Below are positions 1 to 10,446 of a DNA stretch of 64,000 nucleotides, piece after piece; the first letter of the stretch is position 1; every line of letters starts with the position of its first letter. The stretch is taken from the NCBI RefSeq assembly GCF_026341855.1, contig NZ_JAPENW010000001.1, positions 2,418,001-2,482,000 on the forward strand, written 5' to 3'. Source of the DNA: Streptomyces sp. NBC_00568 (lineage in GTDB: Bacteria; Actinomycetota; Actinomycetes; Streptomycetales; Streptomycetaceae). The notes under the pieces were generated by a model, which was not told the DNA's origin, did no database searches, and worked only from the letters and a program-made list of their open reading frames with translations. The position numbers and the translations under genes are program-made.

Positions 1-1235
1 TCGCAGTTGCCGCAGGCCGGGGTGTTCGGGTCCTGGCCGAAGTAGGCGAGGAGCTGCGAGCGCCGGCACTGGGCCGTCTCGCACAGGGCGAGCATCGAGT
101 CCAGGTGGGCGGCCGCCCGCCGCCGGAACGCCTCGTCCCCCTCCGAGCCCTGGATCATCTTGCGCTGCTGGACCACGTCCTGAAGGCCGTACGCCATCCA
201 GGCCGTGGACGGCAGTCCGTCGCGGCCGGCACGGCCCGTCTCCTGGTAGTAGCCCTCCACTGACTTCGGCAGGTCGAGGTGGGCGACGAACCGGACGTCC
301 GGCTTGTCGATGCCCATGCCGAAGGCGATCGTGGCGACCACCACCAGGCCCTCCTCGCGCAGGAAGCGCGACTGGTGGGTGGCGCGGGTGCCCGCGTCCA
401 GGCCCGCGTGGTACGGCACCGCCTCGATGCCGTTGCGGGAGAGGAACTCGGCTGTCTTCTCCACCGAGTTGCGCGAGAGGCAGTAGACGATGCCCGCGTC
501 GCCCGCGTGCTCCTCGCGCAGGAAGGACAGCAGCTGCTTCTTCGGGTCGGCCTTGGGAACGATCCGGTACTGGATGTTGGGGCGGTCGAAGCTCGCCTCG
601 AAGTGGCGGGCCGTCGGCATCCCCAGGCGCTGGGTGATCTCCTTGTGCGTCGCCCGCGTGGCCGTGGCCGTCAGCGCAATGCGCGGGACCTCCGGCCAGC
701 GCTCGCCGAGCAGCGAGAGCGCCAGATAGTCGGGGCGGAAGTCATGGCCCCACTGGGCCACACAGTGCGCCTCGTCGATCGCGAAGACGGAGATCTTCCC
801 GCGGGACAGCAGGTCCAGCGTGCTGTCCAGCCGCAGCCGCTCCGGAGCGAGGTAGAGCAGGTCGAGCTCCCCGGCCAGGAACTCGGCCTCGACCACGCGC
901 CGCTCGTCGAAGTCCTGCGTGGAGTTCATGAACCCGGCGTTCACGCCCAGCGCCCGCAGCGCGTCCACCTGGTCCTGCATGAGCGCGATGAGCGGCGAGA
1001 CCACGATGCCCGTACCCGGTCTGACCAGGGAAGGAATCTGATAGCAGAGGGACTTGCCGCCACCGGTCGGCATCAGGACGACGGCGTCACCGCCCGCCAC
1101 CACATGCTCGATGACCGCTTCCTGCTCACCTCGGAAGGCGTCGTACCCGAAGACCCGGTGGAGGGTGGCCAGTGCCTCGCTCTCTCCCAGCGTCTCCGTC
1201 GCGTCAGCTTCGGTCATCACACCCGTCCCGCCCAT
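1..1235 (-). CDS. recQ: RecQ-family ATP-dependent DNA helicase (3' end beyond window)
   Basis: This is a superfamily 2 DNA helicase that unwinds DNA 3' to 5' in repair and recombination. Translating the minus strand from 1235 shows Walker A ([12 protein letters not shown]), the DEAH box ([18 protein letters not shown]), motif III-like TATAT, motif VI ([10 protein letters not shown]), then the RecQ zinc-binding region with cysteines in LCETAQCRR and PACGNC just before the window edge, where the gene is cut. ATG at 1235 is preceded by GGGGGACAGG; an in-frame ATG at 1217 is an alternative. It is divergent from the secreted-protein gene at 1527. The C-terminal part (winged helix, any HRDC) cannot be judged. 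Confidence 0.93.
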   Translation of the reverse strand, partial: MGGTGVMTEADATETLGESEALATLHRVFGYDAFRGEQEAVIEHVVAGGDAVVLMPTGGGKSLCYQIPSLVRPGTGIVVSPLIALMQDQVDALRALGVNAGFMNSTQDFDERRVVEAEFLAGELDLLYLAPERLRLDSTLDLLSRGKISVFAIDEAHCVAQWGHDFRPDYLALSLLGERWPEVPRIALTATATRATHKEITQRLGMPTARHFEASFDRPNIQYRIVPKADPKKQLLSFLREEHAGDAGIVYCLSRNSVEKTAEFLSRNGIEAVPYHAGLDAGTRATHQSRFLREEGLVVVATIAFGMGIDKPDVRFVAHLDLPKSVEGYYQETGRAGRDGLPSTAWMAYGLQDVVQQRKMIQGSEGDEAFRRRAAAHLDSMLALCETAQCRRSQLLAYFGQDPNTPACGNC

Positions 1236-1526
1236 CGTCCTGTCCCCCGTACGTCGCGCCTCGACCACAGCGTCCACGATAGGGGTCCGCGCCGACAGTC
1301 CGAGAGTTGTCCACAGGCTGCGAGTGACCGGCTTCCCTACGCAACGGCGCCCGGCCCGTCTCACTCCCCCGGACGGCGAGGCCCGCCCGCGTTCAACCCG
1401 TTGGCCCCGCTCGCATGGCGGCACTTCGCGACCGAGGGACATGCTGCTCGGGCGGGAGGAGGGGGCCCGCAGCCGACGGAACGGGGCCGTCGCGTACGCC
1501 TCTCTCGCGTCTCTAGGAGTCTTCGC

Positions 1527-2123
1527 ATGTCCCACCGTCCCCTCAGGACCGCCATCACTCTCGTGACAGCCGCCGCCGCGTCGCTCGCCCTGGCCGCCGT
1601 TCCCGCCCCGGCCGCGTCCGGTCCGGTCGACCCGGCCGACCGGAAGGCCGTGCGGGATCTGGCCACGGCGTACATGGCCAGCTTCAAGTACCTCGACGAG
1701 AAGGCCGCCCTCGCCGACGGATACGTCCCCCATCAGTGCTCCACGGATCCCGCGGGGCACGGCAGCATGGGTTACCACTACTTCAACGAGTCCCGCTACG
1801 GCTCGCTCGACCCGGCGAAGCCCGCGGCTCTTCTCTTCGAGGACGGGAAGAACGGCAGGCGCAGGCTCGCCGGGGTGGAGTGGATCGTGGTGGACGCCGA
1901 CCAGAACCTGAAGACCGGACAGCGACTCTCGATGTTCGGCGGCCAGAAGTTCGACGGTCCGATGCCGGGGCACTACCCCGGCATGCCGATCCACTACGAC
2001 CTGCACGTCTGGCTCTGGAAGCACAACCCCAGCGGACTGTTCAACCGGTGGAATCCCCGGGTGAAGTGTCCGGCCGCCCCGACCCACTCCGGTGGCTCGG
2101 GCAAGACCCACTCCACCCACTGA
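1527..2123 (+). CDS. Small secreted protein, unknown function
   Basis: The 198-residue product begins with an evident Sec signal peptide ([20 protein letters not shown], then [11 protein letters not shown]), so the mature protein is probably exported. ATG 1527 has an AGGAG site at 1515-1519. The mature part is rich in His, Tyr and Trp ([37 protein letters not shown]) and has two cysteines (PHQC, VKCPAA). The His-Trp cluster could bind metal, but I recognise no family and claim no activity. It converges on nuoN and ends just before a strong hairpin. Confidence 0.85.
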   Translation: MSHRPLRTAITLVTAAAASLALAAVPAPAASGPVDPADRKAVRDLATAYMASFKYLDEKAALADGYVPHQCSTDPAGHGSMGYHYFNESRYGSLDPAKPAALLFEDGKNGRRRLAGVEWIVVDADQNLKTGQRLSMFGGQKFDGPMPGHYPGMPIHYDLHVWLWKHNPSGLFNRWNPRVKCPAAPTHSGGSGKTHSTH

Positions 2124-2126
2124 AAA

Positions 2127-2169
2127 CGGCTCGGGCCCCGCTCCCTTGAAGGGAGCGGGGCCCGAGCCG
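2127..2169. terminator. Bidirectional hairpin terminator between the secreted-protein gene and nuoN
   Basis: Two perfectly complementary 21-base arms (2127-2147 and 2149-2169) form a long GC-rich stem starting four bases after the upstream stop. AAAA precedes the left arm, giving a T tract on the minus strand. It can end transcription of both converging units, including the whole nuo operon. Confidence 0.85.
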
Positions 2170-2182
2170 CGCAAGGCCCTGC

Positions 2183-3841
2183 TCAGCGCACGAAGACCCC
2201 GGCCTGGCCCGCCAGGTCGAGGAAGTACTGCGGCGCCACACCCAGCACCAGGGTGACCGCCACGCCCACGGCGATGGCCGTCATGGTCAGCGGCGACGGC
2301 ACGGCGACCGTCGGCCCCTCGGGCTTCGGCTCACTGAAGAACATGAGCACGATCACGCGGATGTAGAAGAACGCCGCGATGGCCGACGAGATCACACCGA
2401 CCACGACCAGCGCGCCCGCGCCGCCCTCGGCCGCCGCCTTGAACACGGCGAACTTTCCGGAGAAGCCCGAGGTCAGCGGGATACCCGCGAAGGCCAGAAG
2501 GAAGATCGCGAACACCGCGGCCACCAGCGGGGACCTGCGTCCGAGACCTGCCCACTTGGACAGGTGCGTGGCCTCGCCGCCCGCGTCCCGTACGAGCGTG
2601 ACGACGGCGAAGGCGCCGATCGTGACGAAGGAGTAGGCGCCCAGGTAGAAGAGCACCGACGAGACGCCGTCCGGCGAGGTCGCGATGACACCCGCGAGGA
2701 TGAATCCGGCGTGGGCGATCGACGAGTACGCCAGGAGCCGTTTGATGTCGGTCTGGGTGATCGCGACGATCGCGCCGCCCAGCATGGTGACGATCGCCAC
2801 GGCCCACATGACCGGCCGCCAGTCCCAGCGCAGGCCCGGCAGGACGACGTACAGCAGGCGCAGCAGCGCGCCGAACGCGGCCACCTTCGTCGCCGCCGCC
2901 ATGAAGCCGGTGACCGGGGTCGGCGCTCCCTGGTAGACGTCAGGCGTCCACATGTGGAAGGGCACCGCGCCGACCTTGAAGAGCAGGCCCATGACGACCA
3001 GGGCGGTGCCGATGAGCAGCAGTGCGTCGTTGCCCATGGTGCCGGCGAGTGCCGGGTCGACGTTCGTGACCGTGCCGTCGACGACGTGCGCGATCGTCGC
3101 GTACGACACCGAGCCCGCGTAGCCGTACAGCAGGGCGATGCCGAAGAGCGTGAACGCGGAGGCGAAGGCACCGAGCAGGAAGTACTTGACGGCCGCCTCC
3201 TGCGACATGAGCCGCTTGCGGCGGGCCACGGCGCACAGGAGGTACAGCGGGAGGGAGAAGACCTCCAGCGCGATGAACAGCGTCAGCAGGTCGTTGGCCG
3301 ACGGGAAGACCAGCATGCCGCTGATCGCGAAGAGCAGCAGCGGGAACACCTCGGTGGTGGTGAACCCGGCCTTCACTGCGGCCTTCTCGCTGTCGCTGCC
3401 GGGCACCGAGGCGGCCTGAGCGGCGAAGGAGTCGACCCGGTTCCCGTGTGCCTCCGGGTCGAGGCGTCGCTCGGCGAAGGTGAAGACGCCGAGGATGCCG
3501 GCCAGCAGGATCGTGCCCTGCAGGAACAGGGACGGTCCGTCGACCGCGATCGCGCCCATCGCCGCGATGTGCGCCTTCGTGGTGCCGTATCCGCCCGCCG
3601 CGAGCGCGACGACCGCGGCGAACGCCGCGGCGAGGGCGACGACGGCGACGAACACCTGTGTGTAGTAACGCGACTTGCGCGGAACGAAGGCCTCGACCAG
3701 CACCCCGAGGATCGCCGCACCGATAACGATCAAGGTGGGCGACAATTGCCCATATTCGATCTTCGGTGCGTCGATCTTGGAGATCGGCTCGGCCGCGGTT
3801 GCCGCCGTTGTCCACAGGCTGTGGACGGCTGATGCGCTCAC
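2183..3841 (-). CDS. nuoN: NADH-quinone oxidoreductase subunit N
   Basis: This is an antiporter-like membrane subunit of complex I and takes part in proton translocation. The 552-residue product is almost all hydrophobic helices and carries the proton-antiporter family core ([37 protein letters not shown] with the conserved lysine). It is the last gene of the nuo operon. Its GTG start at 3841 overlaps the nuoM stop by four bases (GTGA), implying coupled translation. The start region contains a TTGTCCACA sequence at 3808-3816. Confidence 0.95.
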   Translation of the reverse strand: MSASAVHSLWTTAATAAEPISKIDAPKIEYGQLSPTLIVIGAAILGVLVEAFVPRKSRYYTQVFVAVVALAAAFAAVVALAAGGYGTTKAHIAAMGAIAVDGPSLFLQGTILLAGILGVFTFAERRLDPEAHGNRVDSFAAQAASVPGSDSEKAAVKAGFTTTEVFPLLLFAISGMLVFPSANDLLTLFIALEVFSLPLYLLCAVARRKRLMSQEAAVKYFLLGAFASAFTLFGIALLYGYAGSVSYATIAHVVDGTVTNVDPALAGTMGNDALLLIGTALVVMGLLFKVGAVPFHMWTPDVYQGAPTPVTGFMAAATKVAAFGALLRLLYVVLPGLRWDWRPVMWAVAIVTMLGGAIVAITQTDIKRLLAYSSIAHAGFILAGVIATSPDGVSSVLFYLGAYSFVTIGAFAVVTLVRDAGGEATHLSKWAGLGRRSPLVAAVFAIFLLAFAGIPLTSGFSGKFAVFKAAAEGGAGALVVVGVISSAIAAFFYIRVIVLMFFSEPKPEGPTVAVPSPLTMTAIAVGVAVTLVLGVAPQYFLDLAGQAGVFVR

Positions 3842-5409
3842 TTGGCCGCCTCCACCTCGGGCTGGGGGTCCGTCTTGTGTACATCTGACATGGTCTGCTG
3901 TACCGCCGGGTTGACGATGTCGGTGAGCGGCTTCGGGTAGACGCCCAGGAAGATCAGCAGAGCGATCAGCGGGGCGACCACCAGGAGCTCGCGCACCCTG
4001 AGGTCCGGCATCTCGGCCACCTCCGCCTTGACCGGGCCCGTCATCGTCCGCTGGTAGAGGACGAGGGTGTAGAGCGCGGCGAGCACGATGCCGAAGGTGG
4101 CGATGATGCCGACGGCCGGGTAGCGCGTGAACGTGCCCACCAGGACCAGGAATTCACTCACGAAGGGCGCGAGACCGGGAAGCGAGAGGGTCGCGAGACC
4201 GCCGATCAGGAAGGTGCCCGCGAGCACCGGGGCGACCTTCTGCACGCCTCCGTAGTCGGCGATCAGACGCGAGCCGCGCCGCGAGATCAGGAAGCCCGCG
4301 ACCAGCATCAGGGCGGCGGTCGAGATCCCGTGGTTGACCATGTAGAGCGTCGCGCCCGACTGGCCCTGACTGGTCATCGCGAAGATGCCCAGGATGATGA
4401 ACCCGAAGTGCGAGATCGACGCGTAGGCGACCAGCCGCTTGATGTCCCGCTGTCCGACCGCGAGCAGCGCCCCGTAGATGATGCTGATCAGCGCCAGGAC
4501 GAGGATCACGGGCGTCGCCCACTTGCTCGCCTCCGGGAAGAGCTGGAGGCAGAAGCGGAGCATCGCGAAGGTGCCGACCTTGTCGACGACCGCCGTGATC
4601 AGCACGGCGACCGGCGCGGTGGCCTCACCCATGGCGTTGGGCAGCCAGGTGTGCAGCGGCCACAGGGGCGCCTTCACCGCGAAGGCGAAGAAGAAGCCGA
4701 GGAAGAGCCACCGTTCGGTGCTGGTCGCCATGTGCAGCGACCCGTTGGCCCGGGCCTGGACGATCTCCTGGAGCGAGAAGTTCCCGGCCACCACGTAGAG
4801 GCCGATCACGGCGGCCAGCATGATCAGGCCGCCGACCAGGTTGTAGAGGAGGAACTTCACCGCGGCGTACGAGCGTTGCGTCGCCGCCACCTCGTCGCCG
4901 TGCTCGTGGGCCTTGTCCCCGAAGCCGCCGATGAGGAAGTACATCGGGATGAGCATGGCTTCGAAGAAGATGTAGAAGAGGAAGACGTCGGTGGCCTCGA
5001 AGGAGATGATCACCATCGCCTCGACGGCCAGGATCAGGGCGAAGAAGCCCTGCGTCGGCCGCCACCGCTTGTTGCCGGTCTCGTGCGGGTCGGCGTCGTG
5101 CCAGCCCGCCAGGATCACGAACGGCATCAGCAGCGCGGTGAGCGCGACGAGCGCCACCCCGATGCCGTCCACACCCAGTTCGTAGCGCACCCCGAAGTCC
5201 GCGATCCAGGCGTGGGATTCGGTGAGCTGGTAGCGGTCACCGCCGGGGTCGAACCGCACCAAGGTGATCACGGCGAACACCAGGGTGCCGAGGGAGACGA
5301 GCAGCGCGAGCCACTTGGCGGCGACGCGCCGCGCGGCCGGCACGGCGGCCGTGGCGATCGCCCCGAGGGCCGGGAGCGCCGCCGTCGCTGTCAGCAGAGG
5401 AAAGGACAT
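3838..5409 (-). CDS. nuoM: NADH-quinone oxidoreductase subunit M
   Basis: This antiporter-like proton-pumping membrane subunit of complex I has 523 residues. Family motifs are visible: VKAPLWPLHTWLPNAMGEA, DIKRLVAYASISHFGFI, and the early HADPHETGNKRW loop. ATG 5409 (MSFPLLTATAALP) lies five bases after the nuoL stop. The same reading frame stays open far upstream through nuoL, but that is chance in GC-rich DNA, and homology starts at this ATG. It overlaps nuoN by four bases. Confidence 0.96.
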   Translation of the reverse strand: MSFPLLTATAALPALGAIATAAVPAARRVAAKWLALLVSLGTLVFAVITLVRFDPGGDRYQLTESHAWIADFGVRYELGVDGIGVALVALTALLMPFVILAGWHDADPHETGNKRWRPTQGFFALILAVEAMVIISFEATDVFLFYIFFEAMLIPMYFLIGGFGDKAHEHGDEVAATQRSYAAVKFLLYNLVGGLIMLAAVIGLYVVAGNFSLQEIVQARANGSLHMATSTERWLFLGFFFAFAVKAPLWPLHTWLPNAMGEATAPVAVLITAVVDKVGTFAMLRFCLQLFPEASKWATPVILVLALISIIYGALLAVGQRDIKRLVAYASISHFGFIILGIFAMTSQGQSGATLYMVNHGISTAALMLVAGFLISRRGSRLIADYGGVQKVAPVLAGTFLIGGLATLSLPGLAPFVSEFLVLVGTFTRYPAVGIIATFGIVLAALYTLVLYQRTMTGPVKAEVAEMPDLRVRELLVVAPLIALLIFLGVYPKPLTDIVNPAVQQTMSDVHKTDPQPEVEAAK

Positions 5410-5414
5410 CGGTA

Positions 5415-7328
5415 TCAGACCGCCCTCATCAGCAGGGTCGCGGCGACGAGAATCGCCGCACCGCCGAACATCGAGACCGCGTAACTGCGCGCATAGCCGT
5501 TCTGCAGCTTGCGCAGCCGCCCGGAGAGGCCGCCGACCGAGGCCGCCGTCCCGTTGACGACTCCGTCGACCAGGGTGTGGTCGACGTACACCAGGGAGCG
5601 CGTGAGGTGCTCGCCGCCGCGCACCAGGACGACATGGTTGAAGTCGTCCTGGTACAGGTCGCGTCGGGCCGCCCGGGTGAGCAGGGAGCCGCGCGGGGCG
5701 ACGACCGGGACGGAGCTGCGGCCGTACTGGAGGTAAGCGATGCCGACGCCGACGACCAGCAGCACCATGGTGGCCAGCGTCACCGTGAGGGCACTGACGG
5801 GCGAGTCGCCCTCCGAGTGCCCGGTGACCGGCTCCAGCCAGTGCAGGAAGCGCTCGCCGATGCTGAAGTAGGCACCCGCGAACACCGACCCGAAGGCCAG
5901 CACGATCATCGGGATCGTCATGGACCTGGGCGACTCGTGCGGGTGCGGCTGATGGCCGTCCGCGTCGGGCTGCCAGCGCTTCTCCCCGAAGAAGGTCATG
6001 AGCATCACGCGCGTCATGTAGTACGCGGTGATCGCCGCGCCCAGCAGGGCCACGCTGCCGAGGATCCAGCCCTCGGTGCCGCCCTTGGCGAAGGCCGCCT
6101 CGATGATCTTGTCCTTGGAGAAGAAGCCGGACAGGCCCGGGAAGCCGATGATCGCGAGATAGCCGAGGCCGAAGGTCACGAACGTGATCGGCATGTACTT
6201 CCTGAGGCCGCCGAACTTCCTCATGTCGACCTCGTCGTTCATGCCGTGCATGACCGAACCGGCGCCGAGGAAGAGACCGGCCTTGAAGAAGCCGTGCGTC
6301 ACCAGGTGCATGATCGCCCAGACGTAGCCGATGGGGCCGAGGCCCGCCGCCAGCACCATGTAGCCGATCTGCGACATGGTCGAGCCGGCGAGCGCCTTCT
6401 TGATGTCGTCCTTCGCGCAACCGACGATCGCACCGAACAGGAGCGTGACCGCACCTACGACGGTGACGACGAGCTGCGCGTCGGGCGCTCCGTTGAAGAC
6501 GGCGGCCGAACGCACGATCAGGTACACACCCGCGGTCACCATGGTGGCGGCGTGGATGAGGGCCGAGACCGGGGTCGGGCCCTCCATCGCGTCCCCGAGC
6601 CATGACTGCAGCGGCACCTGGGCGGACTTGCCGCAGGCGGCGAGCAGCAGCATCAGGGCGACGGCGGTGAGCTTGCCCTCGGTGGCGTCCCCGACCAGAC
6701 CGGGGTGCTCCTCGGTGCCGAGCAGGGGCCCGAAGGCGAAGGTCCCGAAGGTCGTGAACATCAGCATGATGGCGATGGACAGGCCGATGTCGCCGACGCG
6801 GTTGACCAGGAAGGCCTTCTTGGCGGCGGTGGCGGCGCTGGGCTTGTGCTGCCAGAAGCCGATCAGCAGGTACGAGGCGAGACCGACGCCCTCCCAGCCG
6901 ACGTACAGCAGCAGGTAGTTGTCGGCGAGGACGAGCAGCAGCATCGCCGCCAGGAACAGGTTCAGGTAGCCGAAGAAGCGGCGGCGGCGCTCGTCGTGCT
7001 CCATGTACCCGATCGAGTACAGGTGGATCAGCGAGCCGACGCCGGTGATCAGCAGGACGAACGTCATCGACAGCTGGTCGAGCTGGAAGCCGACGTCGGC
7101 ACGGAAGTCCCCGACGGCGATCCAGCTGTACAGATGCTGCGTAAGGGTCCGGTCCTCGGGGCTCTTCCCCAGCATGCCGGCGAAGAGGACGGCGGCGATC
7201 ACGAAGGAGGCCGCCGCGAACGCGGTGCCGAGCCACTGGCCGACGGCATCCAGCCGCCGTCCGCCGCACAGCAGTACGACCGCTCCGAGCAGAGGCGCCG
7301 CTACCAGCAGCGCAATCAGGTTCTCCAC
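5415..7328 (-). CDS. nuoL: NADH-quinone oxidoreductase subunit L
   Basis: NuoL is the largest antiporter-like subunit of complex I (637 residues), and its C-terminal lateral helix couples the membrane arm. Visible motifs include [39 protein letters not shown] and [18 protein letters not shown]. The start is GTG 7328, 14 bases after the nuoK stop. The length fits the family, and all charged membrane-channel residues I looked for are present. Confidence 0.96.
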   Translation of the reverse strand: MENLIALLVAAPLLGAVVLLCGGRRLDAVGQWLGTAFAAASFVIAAVLFAGMLGKSPEDRTLTQHLYSWIAVGDFRADVGFQLDQLSMTFVLLITGVGSLIHLYSIGYMEHDERRRRFFGYLNLFLAAMLLLVLADNYLLLYVGWEGVGLASYLLIGFWQHKPSAATAAKKAFLVNRVGDIGLSIAIMLMFTTFGTFAFGPLLGTEEHPGLVGDATEGKLTAVALMLLLAACGKSAQVPLQSWLGDAMEGPTPVSALIHAATMVTAGVYLIVRSAAVFNGAPDAQLVVTVVGAVTLLFGAIVGCAKDDIKKALAGSTMSQIGYMVLAAGLGPIGYVWAIMHLVTHGFFKAGLFLGAGSVMHGMNDEVDMRKFGGLRKYMPITFVTFGLGYLAIIGFPGLSGFFSKDKIIEAAFAKGGTEGWILGSVALLGAAITAYYMTRVMLMTFFGEKRWQPDADGHQPHPHESPRSMTIPMIVLAFGSVFAGAYFSIGERFLHWLEPVTGHSEGDSPVSALTVTLATMVLLVVGVGIAYLQYGRSSVPVVAPRGSLLTRAARRDLYQDDFNHVVLVRGGEHLTRSLVYVDHTLVDGVVNGTAASVGGLSGRLRKLQNGYARSYAVSMFGGAAILVAATLLMRAV

Positions 7329-7342
7329 GATTCAGCGACCCC

Positions 7343-7642
7343 TTACAGCTTCATCAGGCTGGCGTCGTCGACCGAGGCCGAGTGGCGGGAACGGAACAGC
7401 GACACGATGATCGCGAGCCCGACCACGACCTCCGCGGCGGCGACGACCATCGTGAAGAAGGCGATGATCTGGCCGTCGAGATTGCCGTGCATACGGGAGA
7501 AGGCGACGAAGGCGAGGTTGCAGGCGTTGAGCATGAGCTCGACGCACATGAACACCACGATCGCGTTCCGCCTGATCAGCACACCGGTGGCGCCGATCGT
7601 GAACAACAGGGCGGCGAGATAGAGGTAGTTGACCGGGTTCAC
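7343..7642 (-). CDS. nuoK: NADH-quinone oxidoreductase subunit K
   Basis: NuoK is a 99-residue membrane subunit with three predicted helices, part of the proton path between the quinone site and the antiporter subunits. The conserved acidic residue of the second helix is present in [18 protein letters not shown] 7642 overlaps the nuoJ stop (GTGA). Length is standard for the family. Confidence 0.95.
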   Translation of the reverse strand: MNPVNYLYLAALLFTIGATGVLIRRNAIVVFMCVELMLNACNLAFVAFSRMHGNLDGQIIAFFTMVVAAAEVVVGLAIIVSLFRSRHSASVDDASLMKL

Positions 7643-8454
7643 TTGGACGCCTCCTCCGTCTTCGTGCGCTCCAGACGCTCTTCGGCACGCTGCTCCAGCG
7701 CCTTCAGATCGCTCAGCGCGTCGGCCGACACGTCACGGATCTGGCCGCGGTCGCGCAGCGTCTTGCTGACGGTCAGCTCGGACGGAGTGCCGTCGGGGAG
7801 CAGGCCCGCGATGTCCACCGCGTTGTGCCGGGCGTAGACACCCGGTGCCGGCAGCGGCGGTACGTGCTTGCCCTCGCGCACACGCTCCTCGGACATCTCG
7901 CGCTGGGTCTTGGCGCGCTCGGTGCGCTCGCGGTGCGTCAGCACCATGGCGCCGACGGCGGCCGTGATGAGCAGGGCGCCGGTGATCTCGAAGGCGAACA
8001 CGTACTTCGTGAAGATGAGGGCGGCGAGGCCCTCCACGTTGCCGTTCGCGTTCGCCTTGGCCAGGCCGTTGAAGTCCTTGATCGACGCGTTGCCGATACC
8101 GGCGAACAGCAGGACTCCGAAGCCCAGTCCGCAGACCAGGGCCAGCCAGCGCTGCCCCTTGATGGTCTCCTTCAGCGAGTCCGCCGCGGTGACACCGACG
8201 AGCATGACGACGAAGAGGAAGAGCATCATGATCGCGCCGGTGTAGACGACGATCTGGACGATGCCCAGGAAGTACGCGCCGTTGGCGAGGTAGAACACCG
8301 CCAGGATGATCATGGTCCCGGCGAGGCACAGCGCGCTGTGCACGGCCTTCCGCATGAAGACGGTACACAGGGCGCCGATCACCGCGACGGTGCCGAGGAC
8401 CCAGAACTGGAAGGCCTCTCCGGTGGAGGTGGAGTACGCGGCCAGGTCGGTCAT
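7639..8454 (-). CDS. nuoJ: NADH-quinone oxidoreductase subunit J
   Basis: NuoJ is a membrane subunit of complex I (271 residues). Five hydrophobic helices fill the N-terminal two thirds (for example VGTALCLAG-like and [20 protein letters not shown]). The hydrophilic, charged C-terminal tail of about 90 residues is longer than in E. coli, a common actinobacterial feature. ATG 8454 overlaps the nuoI stop (ATGA), and its stop overlaps the nuoK start. Confidence 0.94.
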   Translation of the reverse strand: MTDLAAYSTSTGEAFQFWVLGTVAVIGALCTVFMRKAVHSALCLAGTMIILAVFYLANGAYFLGIVQIVVYTGAIMMLFLFVVMLVGVTAADSLKETIKGQRWLALVCGLGFGVLLFAGIGNASIKDFNGLAKANANGNVEGLAALIFTKYVFAFEITGALLITAAVGAMVLTHRERTERAKTQREMSEERVREGKHVPPLPAPGVYARHNAVDIAGLLPDGTPSELTVSKTLRDRGQIRDVSADALSDLKALEQRAEERLERTKTEEASK

Positions 8455-9080
8455 GCCCCCGCCCCCTCTCCGGCAGCCGTGCCCGACGGGCTCGCCGAGG
8501 GACGCAACTCGCCCTTGGAGACGGCCACCTGGCGCTCCGTGCCGGGCGCCGCCTCCGTCACCAGACCCTGGTAGTAGTCCTGCTCGTCCGTGCCCGGGAA
8601 GATCGAGTGCGGTGTCTCGACCATGCCTTCCTCGAGTCCGGCGAGCAGCTGCTCCTTGGTGTAGATCAGGTTGGCGCGACTGCTGTCGGCGAGCTCGAAC
8701 TCGTTCGTCATCGTCAACGCGCGCGTGGGGCACGCCTCGATACACAGGCCGCACAGGATGCAGCGGGCGTAGTTGATCTGGTAGACGCGGCCGTACCGCT
8801 CGCCCGGGGAGTAGCGCTCCTCCTCGGTGTTCTCCGCGCCCTCCACATAGATGGCGTCCGCGGGGCAGGCCCAGGCGCACAGCTCACAGCCGATGCACTT
8901 CTCCAGGCCGTCCGGATGACGGTTGAGCTGGTGCCGGCCGTGGAACCGCGGCGCGGTGGTCTTCTGCTGCTCCGGGTACTGCTCGGTCAGCCGCTTCTTG
9001 AACATGGCCTTGAAGGTCACGCCGAAACCGGCGACCGGGTTCTGGAAACCCGGTTTGGTCTCCTTCGGCTCCTCAGCCAT
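8451..9080 (-). CDS. nuoI: NADH-quinone oxidoreductase subunit I (2x[4Fe-4S] ferredoxin-like)
   Basis: NuoI carries two [4Fe-4S] clusters that pass electrons toward the quinone-reducing end of complex I. Both motifs are intact: [12 protein letters not shown] and [15 protein letters not shown] 9080 is chosen because AAAGGAGG lies just upstream, the strongest ribosome site in the operon; it overlaps the nuoH end by eight bases. The product has 209 residues. A C-terminal tail of about 60 residues rich in Gly, Ser and Ala follows the ferredoxin fold. Confidence 0.95.
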   Translation of the reverse strand: MAEEPKETKPGFQNPVAGFGVTFKAMFKKRLTEQYPEQQKTTAPRFHGRHQLNRHPDGLEKCIGCELCAWACPADAIYVEGAENTEEERYSPGERYGRVYQINYARCILCGLCIEACPTRALTMTNEFELADSSRANLIYTKEQLLAGLEEGMVETPHSIFPGTDEQDYYQGLVTEAAPGTERQVAVSKGELRPSASPSGTAAGEGAGA

Positions 9081-10446
9081 CGGACCCCTCCTTTCCGTCA
9101 CGAGATCCGGCAATCGATCCGTCACTCGCAGTATCGGACCCGCCACTGACAATCAACTCCCGCTCCCGGCGCGGGCGGCGCCGGGGCACCGGCGGCAGCT
9201 CCTGGCCGGGCAGCGGGGGTACGGGGAATCCACCGGCCATCGGGTCGAAGGCGGCCGGCTCGGCGGGTGCTTCCTGAGCCCCCCGTTTGTCGCGGAAGAT
9301 GTCCGCCGCGAACGACAGCAGCAACAGGACGAGGACGCCTCCGCCGACGTACAGGGCGATGTCCGCGAAGTCGTAGTTCTCGTTCCGCAGCGTCCGTACC
9401 GTCGCGACGAGCATCAGCCACACCACGGAGACCGGGATGAGGACCTTCCAGCCCAGCTTCATCAACTGGTCGTAGCGCACGCGCGGCAGCGTGCCGCGCA
9501 GCCAGATGAAGAAGAACAGCAGCAGCTGCACCTTCACCACGAACCAGAGCATCGGCCACCAGCCGTGGTTGGCGCCCTCCCAGAAGGTGCTGATCGGCCA
9601 CGGGGCCCGCCAGCCGCCCAGGAAGAGCGTCGTCGACACGGCCGAGACCGTCACCATGTTCACGTACTCGGCGAGCATGAACAGCGCGAACTTGATCGAC
9701 GAGTACTCGGTGTTGAAGCCGCCGACCAGGTCGCCCTCGGACTCCGGCATGTCGAACGGGGCCCGGTTGGTCTCACCGACCATCGTGATGATGTAGATGA
9801 GGAACGACACCGGCAGCAGGACGATGTACCAGCGGTCCTGCTGCTGCTCGACGATCACCGAGGTCGACATCGAGCCGGAGTAGAGGAACACCGAGGCGAA
9901 CGCGGCGCCCATGGCGATCTCGTACGAGATCATCTGCGCACAGGACCGCAGACCGCCGAGCAGCGGATAGGTGGATCCGGAACTCCAGCCGGCGAGCACG
10001 ATCCCGTAGATGCCCACCGAGGCCACCGCGAGGATGTACAGCATCGCGATCGGCAGGTCGGTGAGCTGCATCGTGGTGCGCTGGCCGAAGATCGAGATCT
10101 CGTTGTCCGCGGGCCCGAAGGGGATCACCGCGATCGCCATGAAGGCCGGGATGGCCGCGACGATCGGCGCGAGGACGTAGACCACCTTGTCCGCGCGCTT
10201 GACGATGAGGTCTTCCTTGAGCATCAGCTTGACGCCGTCGGCGAGCGACTGGAGCATCCCCCAGGGCCCGTGCCGGTTGGGACCGATGCGCAGCTGCATC
10301 CAGGCGACGACCTTGCGCTCCCACACGATGGAGAACAGCACGGTCACCATCAGGAAGGCGAAGCAGAACACCGCCTTGACGACGACCAGCCACCAGGGGT
10401 CACGGCCGAACATCGAGAGGTCTTCAGCAGCGAGGTACGGCGTCAT
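9073..10446 (-). CDS. nuoH: NADH-quinone oxidoreductase subunit H
   Basis: NuoH is the membrane subunit that forms much of the quinone-access channel (457 residues). Diagnostic stretches are visible: [40 protein letters not shown], and [19 protein letters not shown]. After the last helix there is an extra, disordered Pro/Arg-rich tail of roughly 60 residues, typical of actinobacterial NuoH. ATG 10446 overlaps the nuoG stop by four bases. Confidence 0.96.
   Translation of the reverse strand: MTPYLAAEDLSMFGRDPWWLVVVKAVFCFAFLMVTVLFSIVWERKVVAWMQLRIGPNRHGPWGMLQSLADGVKLMLKEDLIVKRADKVVYVLAPIVAAIPAFMAIAVIPFGPADNEISIFGQRTTMQLTDLPIAMLYILAVASVGIYGIVLAGWSSGSTYPLLGGLRSCAQMISYEIAMGAAFASVFLYSGSMSTSVIVEQQQDRWYIVLLPVSFLIYIITMVGETNRAPFDMPESEGDLVGGFNTEYSSIKFALFMLAEYVNMVTVSAVSTTLFLGGWRAPWPISTFWEGANHGWWPMLWFVVKVQLLLFFFIWLRGTLPRVRYDQLMKLGWKVLIPVSVVWLMLVATVRTLRNENYDFADIALYVGGGVLVLLLLSFAADIFRDKRGAQEAPAEPAAFDPMAGGFPVPPLPGQELPPVPRRRPRRERELIVSGGSDTASDGSIAGSRDGKEGSDG

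Noticed and set aside
3838..7269. A single 1143-codon open frame spanning nuoM and most of nuoL
   Set aside because: The upstream part is an out-of-frame reading of nuoL; NuoM homology begins only at ATG 5409. Similar false extensions exist for nuoC, nuoD, nuoE, nuoF, nuoG and nuoJ.
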